Shown in pieces: positions 9,057 to 17,201 of a DNA stretch of 55,759 nucleotides. Below the pieces are notes generated by a model that was not told the DNA's origin, made no database searches, and was given only the letters and a program-made list of their open reading frames with translations. The stretch spans positions 1 to 55,759 of the forward strand of contig CAYJII010000013.1 of NCBI GenBank assembly GCA_964370225.1. The letters are read 5' to 3'. Each line of letters begins with the position of its first letter. Position 1 is the first letter of the stretch. This stretch comes from CAYJII01 sp964370225 (lineage in GTDB: Bacteria > Bacillota > Clostridia > Oscillospirales > Ruminococcaceae). The translations under genes and the position numbers were made by a program.

Positions 9057-10250
9057 TTATCGTTCTTCTTCCATTAACTTTAATAGCTCGTCTACAAGTT
9101 TATCCTTATTAAAATGCCCGTTAAAATAGTTTCCAGCATCTTTTCTCATTATAACCACTTCTTCTGAGGATTTTGCCTTAATTTGATTTATCGCACCTAC
9201 AATGGATTCTGCATCCTTGTTGACGCAAATTCCTGCATTAGCTTCTTTAATAATCTCGGCGCTTTCACCACTGACAGCCCCGATAATCGGGGTTCCGCAC
9301 GCTAAATAAGTTTGTAGTTTTGCCGGTACTGTCATATCCATGACAAAATTGTCAATCAGCGATATGTACGAGGCATTGGCGTAATATACATACTCATTGG
9401 CCTCATGCTCACTGACTTGTCCAACAAAGTGGACTTTGTTGTCTAAATTGGCTTGCACAACCTTTAGTTTGAGATTTTCTAATTCACGACCGCTCCCTAC
9501 AAAATAGCAATGCACATCATTATCAGGCACTAATTTCAATGCTTCAATGAGTAAATCCAAACCTTGAGCCGTGCCAATATTTCCTGTGTACACGATATTG
9601 AAATTGTTTGCATCGAGGATTTGCGGTCTCTCCAGTGTGCTAAAATCGGGCATATCACAAAACTGCGGCCAGTAGATGAGCTTTTCATCTGGGACACCGC
9701 GCTTTTTTATATGCTTAACAAAGTTTTTCGATGTACATAAAATCTTGTTGCTGTTCCAGTAAATCTTATCTACAATTTTATTTATTTGTGCAATTATTAG
9801 TTTATTCGTAATTCCTAGAACATGGATTACATTCTCTGGCCACAAATCCTGCACATTGAAAAATATAGGAGCTCCGAATTTTTGTTTGTAGGCAATTGCT
9901 GGCAAACCCACAGTCACAGGCGAAACTTCGAATACATATACAGCATCAAATTTCTCGTTACAATTTTTCACCCAACTTTTTCCCTCTTTAACAAAGCTAT
10001 AACAATGAATTAGCAAATCGAATGAATTTTTTCCACGAGGTTTCATTTTCACACGCTCTATGCGTACACCATTCCAGTTTTTTTCATAAGGAATATCAAA
10101 ACCATATCCGTCGTAAATCTCACCTTTGGGGTATTGTGGGTAACCTGTGAGCACAGTCACTTCATTGCCACGTTCTACCAATTCTTTTGCAAGGTTGTTG
10201 ACACGAAAGTTTTCAGGATAAAAATACTGCGAAACAATCAAGATTCTCAT
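9057..10250 (-). CDS. WbuB-like family 4 glycosyltransferase
   Basis: A 397-residue GT-B enzyme that opens MRILIVSQYFYPENFRVN and has TVLTGYPQYPKGEIYDGY, the hallmark of WbuB-type transferases, which act on amino sugars such as FucNAc in known O-antigen and capsule systems. The donor domain shows VYTGNIGTAQGLDLLIEA and, in place of the usual E-x7-E, VPAKLQTYLACGTPII, typical of this subgroup. The start codon overlaps the stop of the epimerase gene by four bases (ATGA), so the pair is co-translated. Assignment of the sugar is inference from the subgroup and from the neighbouring epimerase only. Confidence 0.86.
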   Translation of the reverse strand: MRILIVSQYFYPENFRVNNLAKELVERGNEVTVLTGYPQYPKGEIYDGYGFDIPYEKNWNGVRIERVKMKPRGKNSFDLLIHCYSFVKEGKSWVKNCNEKFDAVYVFEVSPVTVGLPAIAYKQKFGAPIFFNVQDLWPENVIHVLGITNKLIIAQINKIVDKIYWNSNKILCTSKNFVKHIKKRGVPDEKLIYWPQFCDMPDFSTLERPQILDANNFNIVYTGNIGTAQGLDLLIEALKLVPDNDVHCYFVGSGRELENLKLKVVQANLDNKVHFVGQVSEHEANEYVYYANASYISLIDNFVMDMTVPAKLQTYLACGTPIIGAVSGESAEIIKEANAGICVNKDAESIVGAINQIKAKSSEEVVIMRKDAGNYFNGHFNKDKLVDELLKLMEEER

Positions 10251-11116
10251 TTTTGCTCCGTCCTTTTTATGGACTCTTCAAAACTACATACACAGTAAAT
10301 TTCCTTATATTTGCTTATTTCCATGTCATATGCTAGATTACCAAAAACTTTATTAATCACACCTACTACTGGTGAAAAAAGTTTTAGCAATGGGTTGAAT
10401 ATTTTAGTCATTACAATTTTATGACCGTTTGTTTTTGCAATTGAGCTAACTAGTTGAGATGTGTTAATGTATTCGTTATTTTGCGGCATAAAGATACCAC
10501 TCTCTTTATTTACAATCAACAGGCGTATGAATTCACATAGATTTTCTATATATATCATTGAACGCATATTATCGATATTGGGGAAAAGAGGTGATTTTTT
10601 TGCACACTTCGAAAGTGCAATGTAATTCCCCTTGCAGTTTTTACCATACACCATTGGAGGGCGCGTAATAGCAACTATAAAGTTATCATCACTAAGTGGT
10701 AAAAGTTTTTTTTCAGCTTGTAATTTGCTGTCACCGTATGCGTTTATTGGAGTAGGGTTTGTTTTCGCAGTTATTTTTTTGTGTTTACCTATTCTGCCGC
10801 TTTCGCCAAAAATACTCATGCTACTCACAAAAACAAATTGTGATACACCATCATTTTTAGCTTTTTGGGCAACTTTTACCGCTAAATCTGTGTTGACAGC
10901 ATAATATAATCTTTTGCGTTCATCAGTGATTCTCCCGTTGTCAGAATGTGCAATTCCTGCTACATGTAAAATTGAATCGTATTTAGAAAAATCTTTTTTT
11001 TTCCATGCATCGCCATTCGTGTCTATGGTGGCAATATCCATGTTTTCGAAAGTAGATACATACTTTTCAAACGAAGTGCCGATGTAACTATTCGCACCAG
11101 TAATGAGAATTTTCAT
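10247..11116 (-). CDS. NAD-dependent epimerase/dehydratase (extended SDR)
   Basis: A 289-residue Rossmann-fold protein. The dinucleotide-binding glycines are in ITGANSYIG near the N-terminus, the catalytic serine region in FVFVSSMSIFGES, and the YxxxK pair in INAYGDSKLQAE. It lacks part of the usual C-terminal substrate domain (relatives are often 300-340 residues), so its substrate could differ from classic UDP-hexose 4-epimerases. It probably makes or modifies the nucleotide sugar used by the adjacent WbuB-like transferase, whose start codon overlaps its stop. The ATG is preceded by GGAGAG. Its product cannot be inferred further from sequence. Confidence 0.82.
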   Translation of the reverse strand: MKILITGANSYIGTSFEKYVSTFENMDIATIDTNGDAWKKKDFSKYDSILHVAGIAHSDNGRITDERKRLYYAVNTDLAVKVAQKAKNDGVSQFVFVSSMSIFGESGRIGKHKKITAKTNPTPINAYGDSKLQAEKKLLPLSDDNFIVAITRPPMVYGKNCKGNYIALSKCAKKSPLFPNIDNMRSMIYIENLCEFIRLLIVNKESGIFMPQNNEYINTSQLVSSIAKTNGHKIVMTKIFNPLLKLFSPVVGVINKVFGNLAYDMEISKYKEIYCVCSFEESIKRTEQK

Positions 11117-11134
11117 TTCATCTCTCCTAATAAT

Positions 11135-12511
11135 TTATAAAATGATAGCGCCTTTAATTTCTTTGTTTAAGTCTTTGATTAGAGATATTTCTGTAGCTAG
11201 TTTTTCATCGCTTGTATTAAATATTTGTTCAACCAATACAACAAATTCAGATTCTATTAACGATTGTAGTGACTTGCTATTTTCAGTTATATTCCCAGCA
11301 AAAGTAATAGGTGAGTTAACTTTATCTTTGAGTATTTGCGCGAGTGAGTCTAAATTTTCATTTGAAACTGTTCCGACAAGAAGTATGCTTTTGCTTTCCG
11401 CGTTAAACACATTAATGCTAGCTGCTATATAGTCATAAAACTCATCTTCATTTTTATAGGAAGTCTTGTTAAACAGTTTAAATATAAATTTGTCGATGGG
11501 ATTGTTTTTTTGAGAGAATTGCGGACGAGTCCCAAAAACTAAGACATTATGCTCTGTTTTAATATATTTCCCATCTTGGAGTTTGTTTGTAAGAATGGGG
11601 AGAAGTGCAATGCAGAAGATGGCAATGGCGGCGCCAGCAATAGCCCCGATTATCGCGAATAATATAGCTTGAGTGATAATTTGAGTTGTAGTAAGTGGAG
11701 TAGGTTCAATAACTTTGGGGGCTATAGGTTCGACTAAAGCGTCAAGTTCCGCTTGCGAAATCACTAAATTTTCGGTAGCTGTGTTTAACTCGGCTATTGC
11801 ATTAATCTGTGTATTATTTATTACATCGTCAGTAACAGTAGAGTGGATTGGAGTATCAATATTCAGTTGGTGTGGTAGAGTAGAATTGATATCATCATAT
11901 AGACTCTCTACATAATCAATAAGTATTTCTGTGGCTTGTTTATTGTTGGCTGCAGTAGGAGTAGTGAGTCGTAAATAAATATAGCCTTCTTCAGGTCGAA
12001 CGCCATAGGTCAGCATTTCTCTGACATAACTAACATTGACATTATAGTTTAAGGCTGTATTTATTTCGTCATATACATCACCGCTTAATATTTCGGAAAG
12101 ATAGGTATCAACTGTTTCCTCTAATACATCCTTAGGATTTTCGCTGCTTTGCTCGTCTAGTGCAATATATATATATATTGCAGTAGAATTTGTATTATCA
12201 GAATCTATCTTCATGATGGGACTTGAATTTATATACTCAGTGAGATTATCTACCGAGTCTTGCAACGTATCTATTTCAGCCTGTAGTGCATTAGCTTGGT
12301 TAGTATAAACTCTGAGTTCATCATAATAATCTGCATCATATTCAGGTGCTTCTGTTGAGGTAGGTTCTTCTACCTTTGAAAGCTTAGTGGCGTTATAATA
12401 ATTGTACGCACCAAATAAAACACAAAAAATCAAGGCGAAAATTATTATTTTTCGCCATTTGCTTAGTGTAAATCCCAATAGTGAACCTAGGTTAATTATT
12501 GAATTTTCCAT
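11135..12511 (-). CDS. Wzz-like chain-length protein with degenerate kinase-like domain
   Basis: First gene of the EPS operon, 458 residues. The Wzz/polysaccharide co-polymerase layout is clear: one membrane helix at about 21-38, a long extracytoplasmic part rich in coiled segments (60-270) and a second helix at about 283-307. The cytoplasmic C-terminus (about 320-458) looks like a worn BY-kinase/ParA-type domain: SKSILLVGTVSNENLDSLAQ sits where the Walker A loop should be but lacks the GK(S/T), and VVLVEQIFNTSDEKL plus KGAIIL match the end of such domains. The frame opens at a TTG (12529), but that codon overlaps the GGAGG site serving the ATG at 12511. No separate kinase gene is visible, so length control may be kinase-free. 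Confidence 0.83.
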   Translation of the reverse strand: MENSIINLGSLLGFTLSKWRKIIIFALIFCVLFGAYNYYNATKLSKVEEPTSTEAPEYDADYYDELRVYTNQANALQAEIDTLQDSVDNLTEYINSSPIMKIDSDNTNSTAIYIYIALDEQSSENPKDVLEETVDTYLSEILSGDVYDEINTALNYNVNVSYVREMLTYGVRPEEGYIYLRLTTPTAANNKQATEILIDYVESLYDDINSTLPHQLNIDTPIHSTVTDDVINNTQINAIAELNTATENLVISQAELDALVEPIAPKVIEPTPLTTTQIITQAILFAIIGAIAGAAIAIFCIALLPILTNKLQDGKYIKTEHNVLVFGTRPQFSQKNNPIDKFIFKLFNKTSYKNEDEFYDYIAASINVFNAESKSILLVGTVSNENLDSLAQILKDKVNSPITFAGNITENSKSLQSLIESEFVVLVEQIFNTSDEKLATEISLIKDLNKEIKGAIIL

Positions 12512-12553
12512 TAAATATAATTCCTCCAAACAGTATTTGACACATATTCATTA

Positions 12554-12582
12554 ATTATACTATATTATATGTTTTACGTCAA
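12554..12582 (-). promoter_or_regulatory. Sigma-A type promoter of the EPS operon
   Basis: On the minus strand TTGACG, a 17-base spacer and TATAAT. The expected start point leaves a leader of about 35 bases before the wzz-like gene. It drives the whole leftward EPS operon and lies some 60 bases from the assembly gap. Confidence 0.78.
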
Positions 12583-12641
12583 ATGATTTATATGATACTA
12601 TTTTTTGTATTATATCTCATTGTAATCATTACTTGATAGCA

Positions 12642-12651
12642 NNNNNNNNNN
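12642..12651. other. Assembly gap (ten N)
   Basis: Ten undetermined bases join two contigs. The true gap length is unknown, and genes between the EPS operon promoter and the chemoreceptor may be missing. Confidence 0.98.
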
Positions 12652-13218
12652 CTACATTTTTATTAAACTATAGATGAATAGATATTAACAGTCAATTTCA
12701 GTTATATTAGGAGATTATATGACTTTTAACTCAATACATTTTGCCCTCTTTTTTCAATAGTATTTCTTTTGTATTATTTAATACCACATAAATTTAGATG
12801 GCTTTTCCCGCTATCCATAACAGCTCTAAATTACGCGCCCGTAGAAACGCCCATATCTCAAACAATCTCTTAGCTCTATAACACAAACAACAAATTACTC
12901 ATAAAAATAATACTATTTCGAGTGGGGTTAACAAAAAATGCGAAAATACTAAAAACATCTTGATTTTTCGCTATTATTTGTATATAATAAAAGCATTAAT
13001 ACACAAAGCGACATAACAATCAAAAAGCTAAATATAAGATGTAGACGTAAGAGATTTGCGCAAAATTATGAATTAGTATTTGCAATTACATATCCTGATT
13101 TAGACTTACTCATGCAGTATTTTTGTGAAATATCTCAAAATACCTTTCGTATTGATACGCGATGAATCAAAAACTATAATAAATAAAAAACGAACAGCAA
13201 AACGAGGAGGTTATATCA
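12652..13218. other. Long intergenic stretch before the chemoreceptor gene
   Basis: No gene is supported here. The part next to the gap has a 13-codon frame with a ribosome-binding site (12719-12760, MTFNSIHFALFFQ), too short to judge. From 12995 on it is the roughly 225-base leader of the chemoreceptor mRNA. Inside this leader a frame without start codon (13055-13165, including AITYPDLDLLMQYF) may be a gene fossil. No known riboswitch motif was recognised with confidence. Confidence 0.6.
12960..12988 (+). promoter_or_regulatory. Sigma-A type promoter of the chemoreceptor gene
   Basis: TTGATT, 17-base spacer, TATAAT on the plus strand. It would give a leader of about 225 bases before the chemoreceptor. 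No sigma-D-like motif was seen, although chemotaxis genes often use one. Confidence 0.65.
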
Positions 13219-14976
13219 ATGAATCAAAATAAAATACCTAAGACAGCTAGCCAAAGAAAAAGAATAGCTAATAGCATATCAGTTAAAATTAATTTAATGA
13301 TTTGTATAACAGTTATTATTATAATATCAATTTTATCTACGATAAACTATATTACAAATTATAATTCAGTATATGGATTTTCTACTGAAAAATCAGTAAC
13401 CGGAACAAATATTTTAGCAAGTGCTCTAAGCGGTGAAGAAGATGTTTTTATAACTGATAAAACAGAATATTTAGATGGATTAAAAGCAGACACAGGGCTT
13501 GAGTATACAATTTTCCAAGATGATACAAGACTGTATACTACAGTTGTAAGTGATGGAGAGCGCGCTGTAGGAACGCAACTTAGTGAAACTATCGCCAACA
13601 TTGTTATTGAAGGGAAAGAGCCATATATAGGTGAGGCAGAAATTTTAGGAGTACCTCACTTGTGTTCATACGTACCCTATATAGACAGTACAGGAGAAGT
13701 AGTTGGGGTCTTGTTTTCAGGTGTTCGAATTGACCAAATTACCCCGCAACTAATTACAAATTTAATAATCAATGTTGGTGTAGGTGTATTAATATTAGTT
13801 ATATCAACTATAATTAGCATTATGTTTATTGGCAAAAATATCACAAATCCAATCAGAACATGTGCAAATAGGCTTAAATTACTAGCTGAAGGAGACATAA
13901 AGTCACCCATGCAGGAAATTGTTTCGAATGATGAAATAGGCGTGCTTGCTCAAGCAACAGGGTTAATGGTGCGCGATTTAAGTGCTATTATTCTTGATGT
14001 GGAATATATGCTTACTGAAATGGCTAATGGAAACTTTAATATACAAAGTGGTGTTCCGGCGGAATATTATAGTGGAGATTTTGAGCAACTACTTGTTGTA
14101 GCCAATAAAATCAGAGATAGCTTATCAGACACTTTGTCGCAAATTAACATAGCTTCTGAGCAGGTGAATTCTGGAAGCGAGCAAGTGTCATCGGGGGCTC
14201 AATCACTAGCACAGGGAGCAACACAACAAGCGGCATCAGTGGAAGAATTGTCCTCTGTAATGAGTCAAACTACGGAAAAAATAAGACAAACAACTGCCGA
14301 TTCACAAGAAGCAAGAGCTATTACTTTAAAGGCAACGAACGCAATTGCTGATGGCGATGTACAGATGCGTAAGATGGTTGATGCAATGGCTACCATTGAA
14401 GAAAAATCAAATGAAGTCAGCAAAATCATTAAGGCGATAGACGATATAGCGTTCCAAACAAATATCCTATCACTAAATGCCGCAGTGGAAGCAGCAAGAG
14501 CAGGGCAAGCGGGCAAAGGATTTGCGGTAGTTGCAGAAGAAGTAAGAAATCTAGCGACAAAATCAGCACAATCTGCAAAAGAAACTGCGGCGTTAATCGA
14601 GCAAACAGTTATAGCAGTAAATGAGGGCGCAAAAACTTCGGAAGAAACAACAAATGCACTGAATACTGTAGATGAAGTTGTTAAACAAATAACAGTTATT
14701 GTTGATAATATCGCTTTATCCGCACAAGAACAAATGACCGGAGTTGAGCAAATAAACAACGGAATGCAACAAATTTCCGAAGTAGTACAAACCAATTCAG
14801 CAACAGCAGAAGAAAGTGCGGCTGCAAGCGAAGAGCTATCGGGGCAAGCCAATATGTTAAAAGGGCTTGTGGGGCAATTTACATTGAATAATTCTATACG
14901 CATTGATACTACTCCGAAAATTAGGCACAGCATACAAAGCACAGAATTTTTGCAACTAGATGACGGGAAATACTAA
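13219..14976 (+). CDS. Methyl-accepting chemotaxis protein
   Basis: A 585-residue transmembrane chemoreceptor. Helix 1 spans about 24-46, an extracellular single-Cache-type sensor about 50-180 (contains LYTTVVSDGERAVGT and a VGVLFSGVR end strand), helix 2 about 183-204, then HAMP (about 205-258, NITNPIRT) and a long signalling hairpin. The tip region FQTNILSLNAAVEAARAG and AEEVRNLATKSAQSA is the CheW/CheA contact zone and is intact; flanking Gln/Glu-rich heptads hold possible methylation sites. The C-terminus has no CheR/CheB-tethering pentapeptide. GAGGAGG precedes the ATG. No other chemotaxis gene is near, so it must work with a remote CheA/CheW. The single-Cache sensor usually binds small organic acids, but the ligand here is unknown. 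Confidence 0.95.
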   Translation: MNQNKIPKTASQRKRIANSISVKINLMICITVIIIISILSTINYITNYNSVYGFSTEKSVTGTNILASALSGEEDVFITDKTEYLDGLKADTGLEYTIFQDDTRLYTTVVSDGERAVGTQLSETIANIVIEGKEPYIGEAEILGVPHLCSYVPYIDSTGEVVGVLFSGVRIDQITPQLITNLIINVGVGVLILVISTIISIMFIGKNITNPIRTCANRLKLLAEGDIKSPMQEIVSNDEIGVLAQATGLMVRDLSAIILDVEYMLTEMANGNFNIQSGVPAEYYSGDFEQLLVVANKIRDSLSDTLSQINIASEQVNSGSEQVSSGAQSLAQGATQQAASVEELSSVMSQTTEKIRQTTADSQEARAITLKATNAIADGDVQMRKMVDAMATIEEKSNEVSKIIKAIDDIAFQTNILSLNAAVEAARAGQAGKGFAVVAEEVRNLATKSAQSAKETAALIEQTVIAVNEGAKTSEETTNALNTVDEVVKQITVIVDNIALSAQEQMTGVEQINNGMQQISEVVQTNSATAEESAAASEELSGQANMLKGLVGQFTLNNSIRIDTTPKIRHSIQSTEFLQLDDGKY

Positions 14977-15035
14977 AAGAAGATTTATAAAGATAAATGG
15001 GCAACTACCGCAATAGTAGTTGTCTCCCACCTAAG

Positions 15036-15073
15036 AAAATGCAGTATAGCTTGAACGTAGCATACTGCATTTT
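15036..15073 (+). terminator. Terminator of the chemoreceptor gene
   Basis: A 12-base perfect stem (AAAATGCAGTAT / ATACTGCATTTT) with a 14-base loop, followed by a short T-rich run. A weaker seven-base hairpin lies at 15002-15022. Confidence 0.75.
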
Positions 15074-15106
15074 GTTTTGCTTAATTTATCGCCACCCACA
15101 ACCGTT

Positions 15107-15235
15107 CTAATTTGTCACTTCCGTATGTACGGTACTTTTGCTTATCATGAAAATTTTTGCTGCACCGCGTACGGTAGCTCCAGTTTGAAGTATATATTCT
15201 GCGAGTTTTACACATCGAACATCTACATTTTCCAT
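15107..15235 (-). pseudogene. spoIIID: Truncated spoIIID-like regulator
   Basis: An ATG with GGGG upstream starts a 42-codon frame that matches the N-terminal half of SpoIIID, the mother-cell sporulation regulator. Diagnostic segments are LAEYILQTGATVR, AAKIF and the recognition helix ISKSTVH. It stops after TEVTN, where intact SpoIIID would continue with a basic C-terminal DNA-binding region. Reading on in another frame gives LERLWVAIN, which resembles the next SpoIIID residues, and then stops again at the chemoreceptor terminator. This is therefore a frameshifted, 3'-deleted copy. Intact SpoIIID is about 80-95 residues. Presumably a functional copy exists elsewhere, since the organism keeps other sporulation genes. 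Confidence 0.75.
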
Positions 15236-15239
15236 AATT

Positions 15240-15445
15240 AGTCCCCACATTCATAGTAATTTATGTCGCACAAATTGTTTTGTTTATATATATGCGACTA
15301 AAAGCACGATTATACAATTTATAGTAGTTGAGCAGTAATTATTTTTAATAAGTATTAAGCATAATGTGTCAAGTTTGTGCCCTCATTGTGGGGATGGAGC
15401 AAAAAATAGCAATAGCGTTGTAGTATGCGTCTATGTGCTGATATT
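15240..15445. other. Intergenic region with a zinc-ribbon gene fossil
   Basis: No complete gene. A plus-strand frame from 15339 to 15449 without a good start or ribosome-binding site encodes SSLCPHCGDGAKNS, the first half of a zinc ribbon, followed by unrelated residues and a stop that overlaps the -35 box of the next promoter. Because the next gene also begins with a zinc ribbon, this may be the stub of a related, mostly deleted neighbour. Confidence 0.4.
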
Positions 15446-15474
15446 TTGACATTTTCTCCAAAAAGTGATATAAT
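15446..15474 (+). promoter_or_regulatory. Perfect consensus sigma-A promoter
   Basis: TTGACA, exactly 17 bases, TATAAT. It drives the zinc-ribbon membrane protein gene; the expected start point gives a leader of about 60 bases that contains a hairpin next to the ribosome-binding site. Confidence 0.88.
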
Positions 15475-15501
15475 TTGAGTAGTATTTCAACCTATAAAAA
15501 G

Positions 15502-15533
15502 CATCAAAAATAGATTTTGATGTAAGAATGGAG
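15502..15533 (+). promoter_or_regulatory. Leader hairpin followed by AAGAATGGAG
   Basis: A perfect eight-base stem (CATCAAAA / TTTTGATG, loop of five) is followed after one base by AAGAATGGAG, the ribosome-binding site for the ATG at 15543. It has the same layout as the leaders at 2973, 23048 and 44746, with unrelated stem sequence. Confidence 0.45.
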
Positions 15534-15542
15534 CAGTATATT

Positions 15543-17057
15543 ATGCTAAATTGTAAAGTGTGTGGATATGAATTAAGCCAATCAGCGAAGTATTGCGATA
15601 ATTGCGGTACTAAGACTGAAACACAAATTCCACCGCATCAAATAGAAAACGGAATGAATGCGCCACAGCAAGCACCAATGTTCACACCCACTCAGCAAAA
15701 TGTACCGAATAATTGGGGTGCTCCCGGGCAGAATGCGCCCACTCAGCAAAACGCACCGAGCAATTGGGGGACACCTCAGCCATATACGGCAGTGAATAGC
15801 TCGCCGGTAGCGAAAAAATCCAACGCAGGGCTGATTATTGCGTTAATTGTTTTTGGTGTAGTTGTAATCATAGGTTTAGTGCTGATAATTACCGTTTTGC
15901 TTCCTGCTGCGTTTGCAGAAAACGATGCAAATATAACTTTATCAATACTCGATAACCCTAACGGAAATATCAATAACAACAGTATTATGGACACGAGTTT
16001 TTCCGACTATTGGAATGGGACTTGGTTCGGAGTGATCTCTACATATGATTCCACCGGTAAGTACACGGCGGCTACAAATGTAATGATTGACGCTTATCTT
16101 GTAGTCGATGTTGGAGCAGACGGCAGAGGACAGTTTAATGTTTACACTCATTTAGGTTCGGGAGAACCTTTTATCGTAGGAGAGTGTGTAGCTGTAACTT
16201 ATGATGGCGTGCAAGCACTTGATTGCTATAACACTCAAATAGGAGACATTACAGTTGATGGCTATAGCGGGACATTTCATCCGAAAGAAGGCTATACTGA
16301 TAAATACAGACTTTTCTCCAATGTAGCCGACGCAGATGGAGATAGTATTACGTTTGAACTATTAATAAAGCCATATGCTGATAGTTGGATGGATGAAGTA
16401 AATACTGAGTATCCATATGACCAACCAACATTATACAATATCGCAGAGCTTTACCCAGAACCGATTTATACAATTAATGATATCACCAATATCCCCACTA
16501 TGGATATCATTGCTTCATTGGGTTTATACAATAATTTAGAGACTGCTTATCCTTACGCCTCGTATAGTGGTAGTGGAATGTCACCAACAACTGCGCTTTC
16601 TTCACTAAGTTATTGGTATGGTGCACTGGAAATTAGAGGATACAACGGCAAATTTGATAGGGAAGTTTATCATGATGTTTGGGGAGTAATAAATGAAACC
16701 GAAGTAGGGCATCAACTCCAAATATACGATACTCGTCCGATGAATACAACGCCGATTATGTCCGTCAATGTCGTCCTAACTGACGATTTATTATTGGGAT
16801 GGGACACTGATAAATATCCAGGTTGGATTTACGATAAATATATTTTGGACGAAGAGATGGATTATTTTTCACCGAGTCTGATTAACGGTGCGCTACATAT
16901 TCAGTACCCTTATGAAACACCAGATGAAGAGTTCACAGTGGAAATATTTATTCGCGAAGATGGAATGCCATGGGACGAAGTTAATGACCCATTGCTACCT
17001 CCAGGTTATGAAGATTATAAATCAAGTATTGGTGGAATAGCACTTACATATAAATAA
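15543..17057 (+). CDS. Zinc-ribbon membrane protein with unknown extracellular domain
   Basis: A 504-residue protein of unknown function. Residues 1-25 are a four-cysteine zinc ribbon (C-x2-C ... C-x2-C, KVCG and CDNCG). A Pro/Gln/Asn-rich linker follows, with a duplicated unit (TQQN-x-PNNWGAP / TQQNAPSNWGTP). One membrane helix lies at about 95-120, and the remaining 380 residues, rich in Tyr, Asp and Thr, would be outside the cell. The ecto-domain has no motif I recognise. ATG 15543 is chosen over 15528 because GGAG lies nine bases upstream and the ribbon then starts at residue 4. The gene has a perfect promoter and its own terminator, so it is a strongly transcribed single gene. Confidence 0.7.
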   Translation: MLNCKVCGYELSQSAKYCDNCGTKTETQIPPHQIENGMNAPQQAPMFTPTQQNVPNNWGAPGQNAPTQQNAPSNWGTPQPYTAVNSSPVAKKSNAGLIIALIVFGVVVIIGLVLIITVLLPAAFAENDANITLSILDNPNGNINNNSIMDTSFSDYWNGTWFGVISTYDSTGKYTAATNVMIDAYLVVDVGADGRGQFNVYTHLGSGEPFIVGECVAVTYDGVQALDCYNTQIGDITVDGYSGTFHPKEGYTDKYRLFSNVADADGDSITFELLIKPYADSWMDEVNTEYPYDQPTLYNIAELYPEPIYTINDITNIPTMDIIASLGLYNNLETAYPYASYSGSGMSPTTALSSLSYWYGALEIRGYNGKFDREVYHDVWGVINETEVGHQLQIYDTRPMNTTPIMSVNVVLTDDLLLGWDTDKYPGWIYDKYILDEEMDYFSPSLINGALHIQYPYETPDEEFTVEIFIREDGMPWDEVNDPLLPPGYEDYKSSIGGIALTYK

Positions 17058-17083
17058 TACATAGGATTATTTATATGTAAGTG
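17041..17083. terminator. 18-base hairpin spanning the stop codon
   Basis: The last codons and stop of the zinc-ribbon protein form the left arm of a perfect 18-base inverted repeat with a seven-base loop. Having the stem inside the coding end is unusual; ribosomes finishing translation would unfold it. Confidence 0.6.
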
Positions 17084-17201
17084 TGAACGGCAGGTTGTGC
17101 GCATCATTTGTAAGCGAAACAGAAGAATTTACCAAGGTAGTGTTTGATGATATTTTGTGAAGTTAAAAGAATTGTGGAATTATTAGGGAACAAACAGAAA
17201 T

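Noticed and set aside
12719..12760. 13-codon frame with ribosome-binding site (MTFNSIHFALFFQ)
   Set aside because: Too short to support, no promoter recognised, next to an assembly gap.
12795..12880. Purine-riboswitch-like words on the minus strand (ATATGG, GTTTCTAC, CGTAA, TATGG in order)
   Set aside because: The P2 and P3 helices cannot be formed with the bases present, the spacing is wrong at the 5' side, and no gene follows before the assembly gap. At most a decayed element; probably chance.
14265..14942. 225-codon minus-strand frame opposite the chemoreceptor
   Set aside because: Mirror of the codon bias of the signalling domain; no ribosome-binding site and odd composition (Cys/Ser/Ala-rich).
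15002..15022. Seven-base hairpin CAACTAC/GTAGTTG as an independent terminator
   Set aside because: No T tract; the stronger hairpin 14 bases later is the likely terminator.
17065..17160. 31-codon startless frame (LYVSVNGRL, FVSETEEFTK) after the zinc-ribbon protein
   Set aside because: No start or ribosome-binding site and overlaps a hairpin; kept only as a possible fossil, not as a gene.
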